A program made the translations under genes and the position numbers. From Rhodococcus oxybenzonivorans (lineage in GTDB: Bacteria > Actinomycetota > Actinomycetes > Mycobacteriales > Mycobacteriaceae), in assembly GCF_003130705.1 (NCBI RefSeq), contig NZ_CP021354.1, positions 3,286,001 to 3,350,000 of the forward strand: 64,000 bases of DNA, in the 5' to 3' direction. Below the pieces are notes generated by a model. That model saw only the letters and a program-made list of their open reading frames with translations. It did no database searches and had not been told where the DNA came from. Positions 54,012 to 64,000 of the stretch are shown piece after piece. The stretch's first letter is position 1; the number at the start of each line of letters is the position of its first letter.

Positions 54012-55252
54012 CGTGGCTGGCTCATTGCCGTCGGTCCGGGCACCGACGCAACCGGACCGGGTCCGGGATGCCCGGCCGGAGCGACCTGCGCAGTGGGCTG
54101 AGCGGCGATCTGCGGGAGCCCCACGGTCTGCAGAACCCGTGAGATGACGTCGTCCGGGGACACCTCGTCCGCCAGGGCGTCGTAGGACAGAACGAGGCGG
54201 TGACGCAGCACGTCCGGAATGACCTCCAAAACGTCCTGCGGCACGACGTAGTCACGCCCCCGCAGAAGTGCCAGTGCGCGCGCCGACGAGATGATGCCGA
54301 GAGTGGCACGCGGCGACGCTCCATACGCGATCCAGCCGTCGACATCGGCGAGGCCGAACTGTGCCGGGGTACGGGTGGCCGCGATCACCCGGACGACGTA
54401 GTCGACGAGCGCATGATGCACGAACACACCACTGGCCACCTTCTGCAGACGGACCAATTCCTCGGGATCGAGGACCTGTTGCGGCTCCGGCGCCGCGACA
54501 CCCATGCGGTAGACGATTTCGCGCTCCTCCTCCACCGAGGGGTAGTCGACGAGAATCTTGAAGAGGAACCGGTCGCGCTGCGCCTCCGGCAGCGGATAGA
54601 CACCCTCGTTCTCGATCGGGTTCTGGGTGGCCATCACCAGGAAGGGGTCCGGCATGTGGTACCGCTTGCCACCGATCGAGACGTGCCGCTCCGCCATGAC
54701 CTCGAGAAGGGCCGACTGCACCTTCGCGGGCGCCCGGTTGATCTCGTCGGCGAGTACGAAATTGGCGACGACCGGACCGAGTTCGGTGTCGAACTCCTCC
54801 CGGCCCTGCCGGTAGATGCGCGTACCGATGAGGTCGGTGGGCACGAGATCGGGCGTGAACTGGACGCGCGAGAAGGAACCGCCGACCACCTTCGCGAACG
54901 TCTCGACGGCGAGCGTCTTCGCGACTCCCGGCACACCTTCGAGGAGCACGTGCCCCTTGGCGAGCAGACCGACGAGGATCCGCTCCACCAACCGGTCCTG
55001 ACCCACGATCACCCGCTTGACCTCGTAGATCGCGCGTTCCAACGTCTGAACGTCCGCGGCGAGGCTGGGCGCGACGGCGTTTGCCGCAGTCTTCGGGGCG
55101 GCGTTCTGCACGGATGCACTCGCCGCGCTGGGAGCGGTCTGAGGGCCCGACCCATTGGCCGTGCCACCATTCTTTACTCCGTCCGGCGACGCTTTCGCGA
55201 GCGTCTCCTTCCGGGCTGCGCCCTCCGATACCGCATCATCACGTGAGGTCAC
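54008..55252 (-). CDS. moxR1: MoxR-type AAA+ ATPase, Rv1479-like
   Basis: This protein has 414 residues from GTG at 55252 (VTSRDDAVSEGA), with an Ala/Ser-rich N-terminal extension of about 65 residues. The AAA+ core has Walker A LLEGVPGVAKTLA, Walker B FVLADEINRAPAK and sensor FLVMATQNPIENEG. An ATG at 55306 is a longer alternative. MoxR proteins act as chaperone-like ATPases with DUF58/VWA partners; in M. tuberculosis moxR1 lies next to the RipA cell-wall hydrolases, as here. Confidence 0.92.
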   Translation of the reverse strand: MTSRDDAVSEGAARKETLAKASPDGVKNGGTANGSGPQTAPSAASASVQNAAPKTAANAVAPSLAADVQTLERAIYEVKRVIVGQDRLVERILVGLLAKGHVLLEGVPGVAKTLAVETFAKVVGGSFSRVQFTPDLVPTDLIGTRIYRQGREEFDTELGPVVANFVLADEINRAPAKVQSALLEVMAERHVSIGGKRYHMPDPFLVMATQNPIENEGVYPLPEAQRDRFLFKILVDYPSVEEEREIVYRMGVAAPEPQQVLDPEELVRLQKVASGVFVHHALVDYVVRVIAATRTPAQFGLADVDGWIAYGASPRATLGIISSARALALLRGRDYVVPQDVLEVIPDVLRHRLVLSYDALADEVSPDDVISRVLQTVGLPQIAAQPTAQVAPAGHPGPGPVASVPGPTAMSQPR

Positions 55253-55381
55253 CAAGAATCCACCGCTTTCACCTAGATCGTTCCGCCCGTTCACGTACTT
55301 GCTCAACTATTCCAGGTGCAAGCAACCCCCGCCGCAACCAAGCACGATCCGCACTGCGAACTACTTCGTCGACACCATGGC

Positions 55382-56926
55382 TTACGAGACCATACGCACA
55401 GCGTAGGGGGTCATGCCATCCCACCGCACGGGCGAAATCCGGACGGTGGATCCGGACTGCGGAGCCTCGAGCATTTCGTTGTCACCGAGGTACAGGGCGA
55501 CGTGCTGACTGGCGTTGGGGCCGTAGAAGATCATGTCGCCGCGCTGCATCTCCTCCGAGGGCACCTGTTCACCGGCCGTGTACTGGTACCCCGTGTAGTG
55601 CGGCAATGAAATCCCGATGCCCGCGAATGCATAGATCATCAGACCCGAGCAGTCGAAACCCACCTTGTTGAAATCGCCGTAACTGTCGGCGACACCCCCG
55701 TCGCGAATGCCTTTGGTGGGCCCGTTCTCGTCGCCGCCCCCCCACGCGTACTCGACACCGATCTGGGAAAGCCCCCGGTCGATCACCGTCTCGATCGCGG
55801 CGCTGCCGGTAAGGCCGGAGCCACTGTTCGAGGACTCGCTGTCGGACTCGTCAGTCGTGGTCTCTTCGTCGTACTCGCCAGTCGACGTCTCGTCGTCGGC
55901 GGAGTAGTCCTCGCCCTCCTCGGTCGAGTCCTCCTCGATGGCGGTATGCGCCCGCTGACCGGCGGCGAGGGCCGCTGCGCGTTCGCGCGCCGCTTCGTTG
56001 GCCGCCACCCGGGCGGCGGCCTGTGCGGCCGCCTCACGGGCCGCCGCGGCGACAGCTGCCCTCTGAGCTTCCTCGGCCCGCCGCTGCTCGTCCCACGCCG
56101 CGTAGGCCTCACGCTGGCCTTGCAGTCCTGCGACGCTGCCGCGAGCCGCTTCCAACTGGGCCTGTGCGGATGCTCGTTCGCTTTCGATCTGCGCCTTCTT
56201 GGCTGCCTGATCTTGCAAGGCCGCCCGGGCGATGGCGATGGCCTGCTCGGCAAGTGACTTCTTCGCCTCGGCCTGCTCGGCTGCGACATCCGCCTGCTGC
56301 TTCGCCTCGCGGGCCGAGGAGTCCCTGTTCGCCTGCTCCGTCCGCGCCCTCTGCAGTCCTTCGAGTACGGCGTTCTGGCTCGCTGCCAGAAGCTTCAACA
56401 CCTGTGCTCGGTCCAGTACGTCGCCGGGTCCCTTCGCTCCGAGATAGGTCGAGATCGACGAGACGTTGGTGCCCTGGGTGTAGCTCGACCGGGCGTACTT
56501 GTCGAAGTCCTTCTGGGCGAGTTCGATCTGCGCGCCCGCGTCGCGCAGTGCCTGCTGTGACGCCCCGACGACCCGCGCCGCAAGGTCGGCGGCACCGCGC
56601 GCGTTCTGTAGATCCACCAGAGCGCGATTGACGTCTTCCCGTTTGATCGCCACCTCGTTGTCGAGCTGGGCGAGTTGCTGGTCGGCAGAAGCCACCCGGT
56701 TGATGAGATCGCTCACCTGCCCGACGCCCGCGGCTACTCGGGCGCCGGCCTGAGCGAGGTCGGAATCGGACGGATTGGGCGGCGGAGGGGGAACCGCGGC
56801 CGCCAAGCCCGGAGTGCTTCCCACCAGCGCCGCGACGATGCCCAGCCCGATGAGGAGGCGTACAGCTCGATGTCGCCTGCGGGAGAAGCCACGGTGCCCC
56901 AGTCCACCTCGTGCTTGTCGCTTCAC
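55382..56926 (-). CDS. ripA: NlpC/P60 peptidoglycan endopeptidase, RipA-like
   Basis: This protein has 514 residues from GTG at 56926, preceded by GGGAGAGA. A twin-Arg/basic N-terminus and hydrophobic signal (LLIGLGIVAALVGSTPGLAAA) precede a long coiled coil (about 50-325, Ala/Gln/Glu-rich) that should hold the enzyme inactive, an acidic Ser/Thr/Glu linker (about 335-385) and the NlpC/P60 domain with Cys in GFDCSGLM and His in ASQHVALYLGD. It cleaves peptidoglycan stem peptides during septation. One such gene is found here, against two (ripA, ripB) in M. tuberculosis. Confidence 0.93.
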   Translation of the reverse strand: MKRQARGGLGHRGFSRRRHRAVRLLIGLGIVAALVGSTPGLAAAVPPPPPNPSDSDLAQAGARVAAGVGQVSDLINRVASADQQLAQLDNEVAIKREDVNRALVDLQNARGAADLAARVVGASQQALRDAGAQIELAQKDFDKYARSSYTQGTNVSSISTYLGAKGPGDVLDRAQVLKLLAASQNAVLEGLQRARTEQANRDSSAREAKQQADVAAEQAEAKKSLAEQAIAIARAALQDQAAKKAQIESERASAQAQLEAARGSVAGLQGQREAYAAWDEQRRAEEAQRAAVAAAAREAAAQAAARVAANEAARERAAALAAGQRAHTAIEEDSTEEGEDYSADDETSTGEYDEETTTDESDSESSNSGSGLTGSAAIETVIDRGLSQIGVEYAWGGGDENGPTKGIRDGGVADSYGDFNKVGFDCSGLMIYAFAGIGISLPHYTGYQYTAGEQVPSEEMQRGDMIFYGPNASQHVALYLGDNEMLEAPQSGSTVRISPVRWDGMTPYAVRMVS

Positions 56927-57311
56927 AACTCTCTCCCTCGGGTTTGCACCGACCACGCAACCGCGCTTCACGCGAAGTGGCGCGCCGCGCCGTGCTCGTT
57001 GGGGGGAAGGAGATCCGGCAAGACACATCGTTTCCGTGACTCGGACGACACCGATCGACACAAAAATTGCCGTCACCAATGACGTCAATGCACCGCCTGC
57101 GACACTTCTTCCCCAAGAGCGCCAAATGCACCGTACGACACTTGCGGACTCTATGGAAACTTTAGTCACAAATAACACATGGGTAATTTGACCAGCGGAA
57201 ATGTGAGAAGAACACGATCGGGGACCGCTGTCGGCCATCGGTGCAGGCAGAGACGATCGAGGCCGCAGCGGATCGAATGCGCCGCCGGGAACAGGTGAAT
57301 CTATGCGTCCG
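56927..57311. other. promoter region upstream of ripA
   Basis: About 385 nt without a supported gene. It is AT-richer around 57120-57190 (for example AACTTTAGTCACAAATAACACATGGG), where the ripA promoter and regulator sites are expected. MtrA controls ripA-type genes in mycobacteria, but no convincing MtrA box could be assigned by eye. Confidence 0.4.
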
Positions 57312-57917
57312 TCACGGTTTCGGATGCTCGACAGGTGCGGACGTCGACGCGGCGGCGCCACTTCCGTCCCCCGGCGCGGCGTCCGGGGAGGCGCGCCGGC
57401 GTGACTTCGCATAGAACGTCGCTGCCGCGGCGACAGCGACAACGGCCACGATCAATGCCGTCATCAGCGCCCACGGGGGTCCGGGCGCGACGATCTCGTC
57501 CACGAACTGATCGGCCGCCACCACCGAGTCGCTGGTATAGGTGCGGTCCTGGCCTGATTCGAGCAAGACCCGGCTGATCGAGTCGCTGTACGTTCCGACC
57601 CAGCTAGGACTCAGAACGAGAACGGTGCCGCCTTCTTCCTGACCGACCTCGGTCGCGAGGTCGCGTAGTTGCGAGACGCGTTCCGGATCCTCGTCCAGAA
57701 CCACGATGCTCAGCTCGATGCCGTGATCGGCGGCACGATCGACGACAGCGACGAGGTCGCTCACTTCGTCGGCCGGCGCCGAGACACCGTCATCGGACAC
57801 ATCAGTGACCACGGCCGCCACATCGAGGTCTTCCGGAAGATCCGTCGACAACGGCAGAGCCGTCGGGGCGGGAAATGCGGCACTGGAGGGAAGCACGGTG
57901 GCGACTGGGGCAGACAT
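57312..57917 (-). CDS. Rv1476-like membrane protein
   Basis: This 201-residue protein has an N-terminal soluble domain of about 140 residues (LPEDLDVAAVVTDVSDDGVSAPADEVSDLVAVVDRAADHGIELSIVVLDEDP), one hydrophobic helix (PPWALMTALIVAVVAVAAAATFYA, about 149-172) and a polar tail. The first half has a TPM-like look. The place between acnA and ripA matches Rv1476. The function is unknown. Confidence 0.82.
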   Translation of the reverse strand: MSAPVATVLPSSAAFPAPTALPLSTDLPEDLDVAAVVTDVSDDGVSAPADEVSDLVAVVDRAADHGIELSIVVLDEDPERVSQLRDLATEVGQEEGGTVLVLSPSWVGTYSDSISRVLLESGQDRTYTSDSVVAADQFVDEIVAPGPPWALMTALIVAVVAVAAAATFYAKSRRRASPDAAPGDGSGAAASTSAPVEHPKP

Positions 57918-58057
57918 CTCTCATCCGGGTTTGCTGTAGGAACGTGGAGCCTCGCGTGAACACTACGTGAGGACAGGGCGATGTTTCGTTCCATCCGGCT
58001 GCACGGCTCGGCGGTGTCTGCTGAGATCGGGAGGTGACGGGAGTTTCCCGCCCCGAA

Positions 58058-58086
58058 TTCTCACAGGACAAGCGTACTGTTAGACT
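58058..58086 (+). promoter_or_regulatory. acnA promoter with AcnR-type operator
   Basis: CAGGACAAGCGTACTG (58064-58079) matches the AcnR consensus CAGNAC-N3-C-GTACTG known from Corynebacterium. It fills the 17-bp spacer between a -35-like TTCTCA (58058-58063) and a -10-like TAGACT (58081-58086). The leader to the GTG at 58221 would be about 125-130 nt. Confidence 0.8.
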
Positions 58087-58205
58087 ATCGGAGGTACCGC
58101 GGTATCAGCCGAGTCCGTTCATCGCTAGCACCACAGCGCGCCCGGATCAGCCTCCCGCAGTGCCTCCAGCCGTCGACACAGCCCCGTCGGCGGCGACCCT
58201 CATAG

Positions 58206-61025
<2,820 letters not shown>

Positions 61026-61045
61026 GGCGCACTAGGCGCTCCGCG

Positions 61046-61181
61046 CCTGTGAGCACTTTCGGCCCAGACAGGCACAAAGCGCTCACGACCACCGATAGTC
61101 GACCGTCTTGCCGACGGAGTGGTCGTGAGCGCTTTGCGCACGACGTGAGTTACCGCGCTCACGGCCGAAAGTGCTCACAGG
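61046..61181. repeat. nested long inverted repeat between acnA and acnR
   Basis: The outer arms CCTGTGAGCACTTTCGGCC (61046-61064) and its exact complement at 61163-61181 enclose inner arms CAAAGCGCTCACGACCAC (61075-61092) and its exact complement at 61119-61136. Both pairs are perfect (19 and 18 bp). The motif GTGAGCRCTTT recurs in all four arms and GCGCTCAC occurs again at 61155-61162. It can fold to a 136-nt hairpin and may end acnA transcription. It looks like a member of an interspersed palindromic repeat family. Confidence 0.85.
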
Positions 61182-61205
61182 CACCCAAACGAAGGAAGGG
61201 TGCCT

Positions 61206-61772
61206 GTGCCCAAGGTCAGTGAAGACCATCTCGCGGCACGGCGCAGTCAGATTCTGGACGGCGCCCGCCGATGCTTTGCGGAATACGGATACGACGGTGC
61301 CACGGTCCGCAGACTCGAAGAAGTGACCGGCCTGTCGCGCGGAGCGATCTTCCACCACTTCAAGGACAAGGACGGATTGTTCCTCGCGCTCGCACACGAG
61401 GACGCAACGAGAATGGCCGACGTCGTCGCGCAAGAGGGCCTCGTTCAGGTCATGCGCGACATGCTCGCGCAACCCGACCAGTTCGACTGGCTCGGCACCC
61501 GGCTCGAGATCGCCCGCCGCCTACGCAACGACGCCGATTTCCGCCGAAGCTGGTCACAGCGCTCAGCTGAACTGACCGAGGCCACGATGGCGCGCCTCGC
61601 ACGGCAGAAGTCCGCCGGACGTCTGCGTGACGACGTGCCTACCGACGTCTTGATCGGATATCTGGATCTCGTTCTCGACGGACTGGTCGCACGAATCGCG
61701 TCGGGACAGGCAGGCGACAATCTCTCCGCCGTCCTCGACCTCGTCGAGGAATCGGTCCGGCGCCGGGACTGA
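61206..61772 (+). CDS. acnR: TetR-family aconitase repressor AcnR
   Basis: This 188-residue TetR protein reads RRSQILDGARRCFAEYGYDGATVRRLEEVTGLSRGAIFHHFKDKDGLFLALA, with a C-terminal ligand domain. The position right after acnA matches acnR of corynebacteria and Rv1474c. The AcnR-type box upstream of acnA supports the role. GTG at 61206 lies 6 nt after GAAGG; a GTG 6 nt earlier is too close. Confidence 0.92.
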   Translation: MPKVSEDHLAARRSQILDGARRCFAEYGYDGATVRRLEEVTGLSRGAIFHHFKDKDGLFLALAHEDATRMADVVAQEGLVQVMRDMLAQPDQFDWLGTRLEIARRLRNDADFRRSWSQRSAELTEATMARLARQKSAGRLRDDVPTDVLIGYLDLVLDGLVARIASGQAGDNLSAVLDLVEESVRRRD

Positions 61773-61786
61773 ACCCCGGGGAACCT

Positions 61787-62002
61787 TCAGGTCGGGCGGC
61801 GGTGCGCTCCACCCCTCCCCCGAAGCTCTACATGCGACTCGGCGAGCATGTTCCGTACAAACCCGTAGGAACGTCCCATCTCCCGGGCGAGCGAACGAAT
61901 ACTCGCACCGGCCTGGTACCGATCCTTCAACTCCGCCTGCAAATCGGCGCGGGGCGACCCCGTGATGCGAGCACTCTTGGCGAAAACACCGATGTCAGCC
62001 AT
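61787..62002 (-). CDS. small helix-turn-helix protein, Rv1473A-like
   Basis: This 71-residue protein starts MADIGVFAKSARITGSPRADLQ. It has LKDRYQAGASIRSLAREMGRSYGFVRNMLAESHVELRGRGG, a helix-turn-helix resembling resolvase or WhiB-independent small regulators. GGAGGAATTC precedes the ATG at 62002. The place beside the ABC-F gene matches Rv1473A. It is convergent with acnR, 15 nt apart. Confidence 0.85.
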   Translation of the reverse strand: MADIGVFAKSARITGSPRADLQAELKDRYQAGASIRSLAREMGRSYGFVRNMLAESHVELRGRGGAHRRPT

Positions 62003-62074
62003 GAATTCCTCCAGTCGACGAGCGACGGTGGTGGCTTCCACGGTAGAACGTCGCCGCGACGGGATCAACGCACG

Positions 62075-63706
62075 TCAGGCGAGCTGGATCAGTTCCAGAT
62101 ACTCCTGAGACCAGTGATCTTCGGTGCCGTCCGGTAGCAGGATGACCCGTTCCGGGTCGAGCGCCTCCGCCGCACCCGGGTCGTGTGTCACCAGCACCAC
62201 AGCGCCCGTATAGCTGCGGAGGGCATCCAGAACCTGTTCGCGCGATACCGGATCGAGGTTGTTGGTGGGTTCGTCGAGCAGCAGCACGTTGGCCGACGAC
62301 GACACCAGACCCGCCAACGCGAGACGGGTCTTCTCACCACCGGACAACGTGCCGGCGGGCTGCTCGAGCTGCGGACCGGTGAACATGAACGCACCGAGCA
62401 GCGAACGCAGCTCCTGCTCCCCCGTGTCGGGCGCCGCGTGGCGGATGTTCTCCCACACCGAGGCGTTGTCGTCGAGTGTGTCGTGCTCCTGCGCGAAATA
62501 CCCGATCTTCAACCCGTGCCCGGGGACGAGACCGCCGGCGTCCGGCGTCTCGACGCCACCCAGAATGCGCAGCAACGTGGTCTTACCGGCACCGTTGAGG
62601 CCCAGGACCACCACGCGGGAGCCCCGGTCGATTGCGAGATCCACTCCGGTGAAAATCTCGAGGGAACCGTAGACCTTGGTCAGGTTCTCCGCCATCAACG
62701 GCGTCTTCCCGCAGGCAGCGGGTTCGGGGAACCGAATGCGAGCAACCTTGTCGGAAACCCGTTCGGCATCGAGCTCGGACATCATCTTGTCGGCGCGCTT
62801 CGCCATGTTCTGCGCAGCAACGGCCTTCGTGGCCTTCGCGCCCAGCTTCGCGGCCTGAGCGCGCAGGGCACCGGCCTTCTTCTCCGCATTGGCCCGCTCG
62901 CGGCGTCGGCGCTGCTCGTCCGTGGCCCGCGCGTCGAGATACTTCTTCCAGGTCATGTTGTAGACATCTGCCTCACCGCGCACGGCGTCGAGGAACCACA
63001 CCCGGTTGACGACGTCGTTGAGCAGTTCGACATCGTGGCTGATCACGATCAGTCCACCCTCGTGGCTCTGCAGGAACCCGCGCAGCCACGTGATGGAATC
63101 GGCGTCCAGGTGGTTGGTCGGCTCGTCAAGCAGAAGCGTCGTGTCCGACCGTCCGCCGCTGCCGTCCGAGGCCGCGAACAGAATCCGGGCCAACTCGACA
63201 CGGCGGCGCTGCCCGCCCGACAAGGTGTGCAACTGCTGGCCGAGGATGCGGTCGGCGAGACCGAGACTGTTGCAGATACGCGCCGCTTCACTCTCCGCTT
63301 CGTATCCGCCCAGCGCGGAGAACCGTTCCTCGAGATTCCCGTACTTGCGCACAGCTTTGTCCCGTTCGGCGTCGTCGACCACTTCGGCCATCAGAATCTG
63401 CTGCTTCTCCATGTCACGCAGCAACGCATCGAGGCCCCGCGCCGACAGAACGCGATCTTTCGCGAGAACGTCGAGATCGCCCTCCTTGGGATCCTGCGGG
63501 AGGTAACCGAGGTCGCCGGTCCGGACGACGGAACCGGCGTAGGGTTCCCCCTCCCCGGCGAGGATGCGAAGCGTCGTCGTCTTACCGGCACCGTTACGGC
63601 CGACCAGACCGATCCGGTCGCCGGGCTGCACCCGCAAGGCCGGCCCGGGCGCAGACAGCAACGTCCGCACTCCGGCTCGAACTTCCAGGTCGGTAGCGGT
63701 GATCAA
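62075..63706 (-). CDS. ABC-F ATPase, Rv1473-like
   Basis: This 543-residue protein has two ABC domains without membrane segments: GLVGRNGAGKTT with LSGGQRRRVELARIL, then VLGLNGAGKTT with LSGGEKTRLALAGL, joined by a charged linker (RRRRERANAEKKAGALRAQ). ABC-F proteins act on the ribosome, in translation or antibiotic protection. No ATG exists near the start: TTG at 63706 is 5 nt after AGGAG, with a second TTG at 63709. Confidence 0.93.
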   Translation of the reverse strand: MITATDLEVRAGVRTLLSAPGPALRVQPGDRIGLVGRNGAGKTTTLRILAGEGEPYAGSVVRTGDLGYLPQDPKEGDLDVLAKDRVLSARGLDALLRDMEKQQILMAEVVDDAERDKAVRKYGNLEERFSALGGYEAESEAARICNSLGLADRILGQQLHTLSGGQRRRVELARILFAASDGSGGRSDTTLLLDEPTNHLDADSITWLRGFLQSHEGGLIVISHDVELLNDVVNRVWFLDAVRGEADVYNMTWKKYLDARATDEQRRRRERANAEKKAGALRAQAAKLGAKATKAVAAQNMAKRADKMMSELDAERVSDKVARIRFPEPAACGKTPLMAENLTKVYGSLEIFTGVDLAIDRGSRVVVLGLNGAGKTTLLRILGGVETPDAGGLVPGHGLKIGYFAQEHDTLDDNASVWENIRHAAPDTGEQELRSLLGAFMFTGPQLEQPAGTLSGGEKTRLALAGLVSSSANVLLLDEPTNNLDPVSREQVLDALRSYTGAVVLVTHDPGAAEALDPERVILLPDGTEDHWSQEYLELIQLA

Positions 63707-63833
63707 CAAGACTCCTAGGAAAAGCTCAAATTTCGATGAGAGAAACGCGCACAGAACGCACGAACCCCCGATTTTACCTCGAGCTTCTATCCAGCTAGAA
63801 CACGCCTACCAGTGATGCCGCTAACGTTCGCCC

Positions 63834-64000
63834 ATGACAACGGACACAGGAGTGAACTCCTCGAAGGATCTACCCGGACTCACCGCCCTCGTGACGGGCG
63901 CGAGCCGGGGAATCGGCAAGGCGATCGCGGCGGAGCTGCTCGGCCGCGGCGCCGACGTCGTGATCACCGCCCGCAAACCGGAACCGCTGGAGGGACGCAG
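63834..64000 (+). CDS. SDR-family oxidoreductase, N-terminal part (cut by window edge)
   Basis: The visible 55 residues read [20 protein letters not shown] and then [27 protein letters not shown], the glycine-rich NAD(P) motif of short-chain dehydrogenases. A TAACGT box 7 nt upstream suggests a leaderless message. The catalytic Tyr-x3-Lys lies beyond the window, so the substrate class cannot be inferred. Confidence 0.88.
   Translation, partial: MTTDTGVNSSKDLPGLTALVTGASRGIGKAIAAELLGRGADVVITARKPEPLEGR

Noticed and set aside
57120..57190. MtrA boxes upstream of ripA
   Set aside because: AT-rich sequence with GTCACA-like words, but no convincing spaced direct repeat could be fixed by eye.

Overview
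High-GC, densely packed actinobacterial chromosome. The right third (about 45.9-63.7 kb) keeps the gene order of the Mycobacterium tuberculosis Rv1473-Rv1488 block: ABC-F, small HTH, AcnR, aconitase, Rv1476-like, RipA, MoxR, DUF58, VWA, FabG1/MabA, InhA, ferrochelatase, Rv1486c-like, NfeD, SPFH. The mutA-mutB-meaB plus TVP38 genes at 28.9-35.2 kb match Rv1491c-Rv1496. This content, the InhA/MabA mycolic-acid pair and an MMPL exporter point to a mycolic-acid-containing member of the Mycobacteriales, most likely Rhodococcus or a near relative. Species is not decided. Assignments rest on reading motifs and remembered synteny, not on database searches.

Layout. (1) 1-4.8 kb, minus: a six-gene chain with 4-8 nt overlaps, bioY, acyl-CoA ligase, thiolase, EcfA, EcfT, acyl-CoA ligase (cut by the window edge), behind a perfect BioQ-type palindrome. 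(2) 5.0-11.3 kb: cupin protein, a membrane-anchored Hsp70-like protein, small membrane and secreted proteins, and a 30-residue peptide gene followed by a hairpin. (3) 11.4-19.6 kb: a LacI-controlled sugar locus with solute-binding lipoprotein, two permeases, ATPase, GH13 glucosidase and a GH32/68-like enzyme, with two tandem operators in the divergent promoter region. (4) 19.8-28.9 kb: an accessory stretch of single genes (maleylpyruvate isomerase-like, two DHFR-fold proteins, three SRPBCC proteins counting the one near 10 kb, ArsR, a LexA-like repressor, a lipoprotein, a CREST hydrolase-like membrane protein, YceI, DUF899) and a GNAT remnant. (5) 28.9-35.2 kb: methylmalonyl-CoA mutase and its chaperone, then a TVP38 membrane protein. 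(6) 35.2-46.05 kb, plus: a leaderless SatD-like gene with a membrane partner, then FAAL, ACP, a KS-AT-ACP-AOS polyketide synthase, thioesterase and MMPL exporter. (7) 45.9-64 kb: the conserved cell-envelope, haem and aconitase block.

The most interesting system is region 6. A fatty acid should be adenylated by the FAAL, moved to the ACP, extended once with malonate and kept as a beta-keto thioester because no KR, DH or ER is present. The terminal alpha-oxoamine synthase should then release it by decarboxylative condensation with an amino acid. The expected product is a long-chain amino-diketone, which could close to an alkyl-hydroxypyrrole by analogy with prodigiosin PigH/RedN chemistry, exported by the dedicated MMPL protein. 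It sits inside the otherwise conserved block, between the TVP38 gene and the SPFH gene.

Regulatory sites read directly from sequence include a BioQ-type operator (bioY), an AcnR-type operator inside the acnA promoter spacer, tandem LacI operators, an ArsR-type palindrome in a leaderless promoter, and a leaderless SatD promoter with its own palindrome. A 136-bp nested inverted repeat lies between acnA and acnR. No tRNA, rRNA, CRISPR array, insertion sequence or phage gene was recognised.
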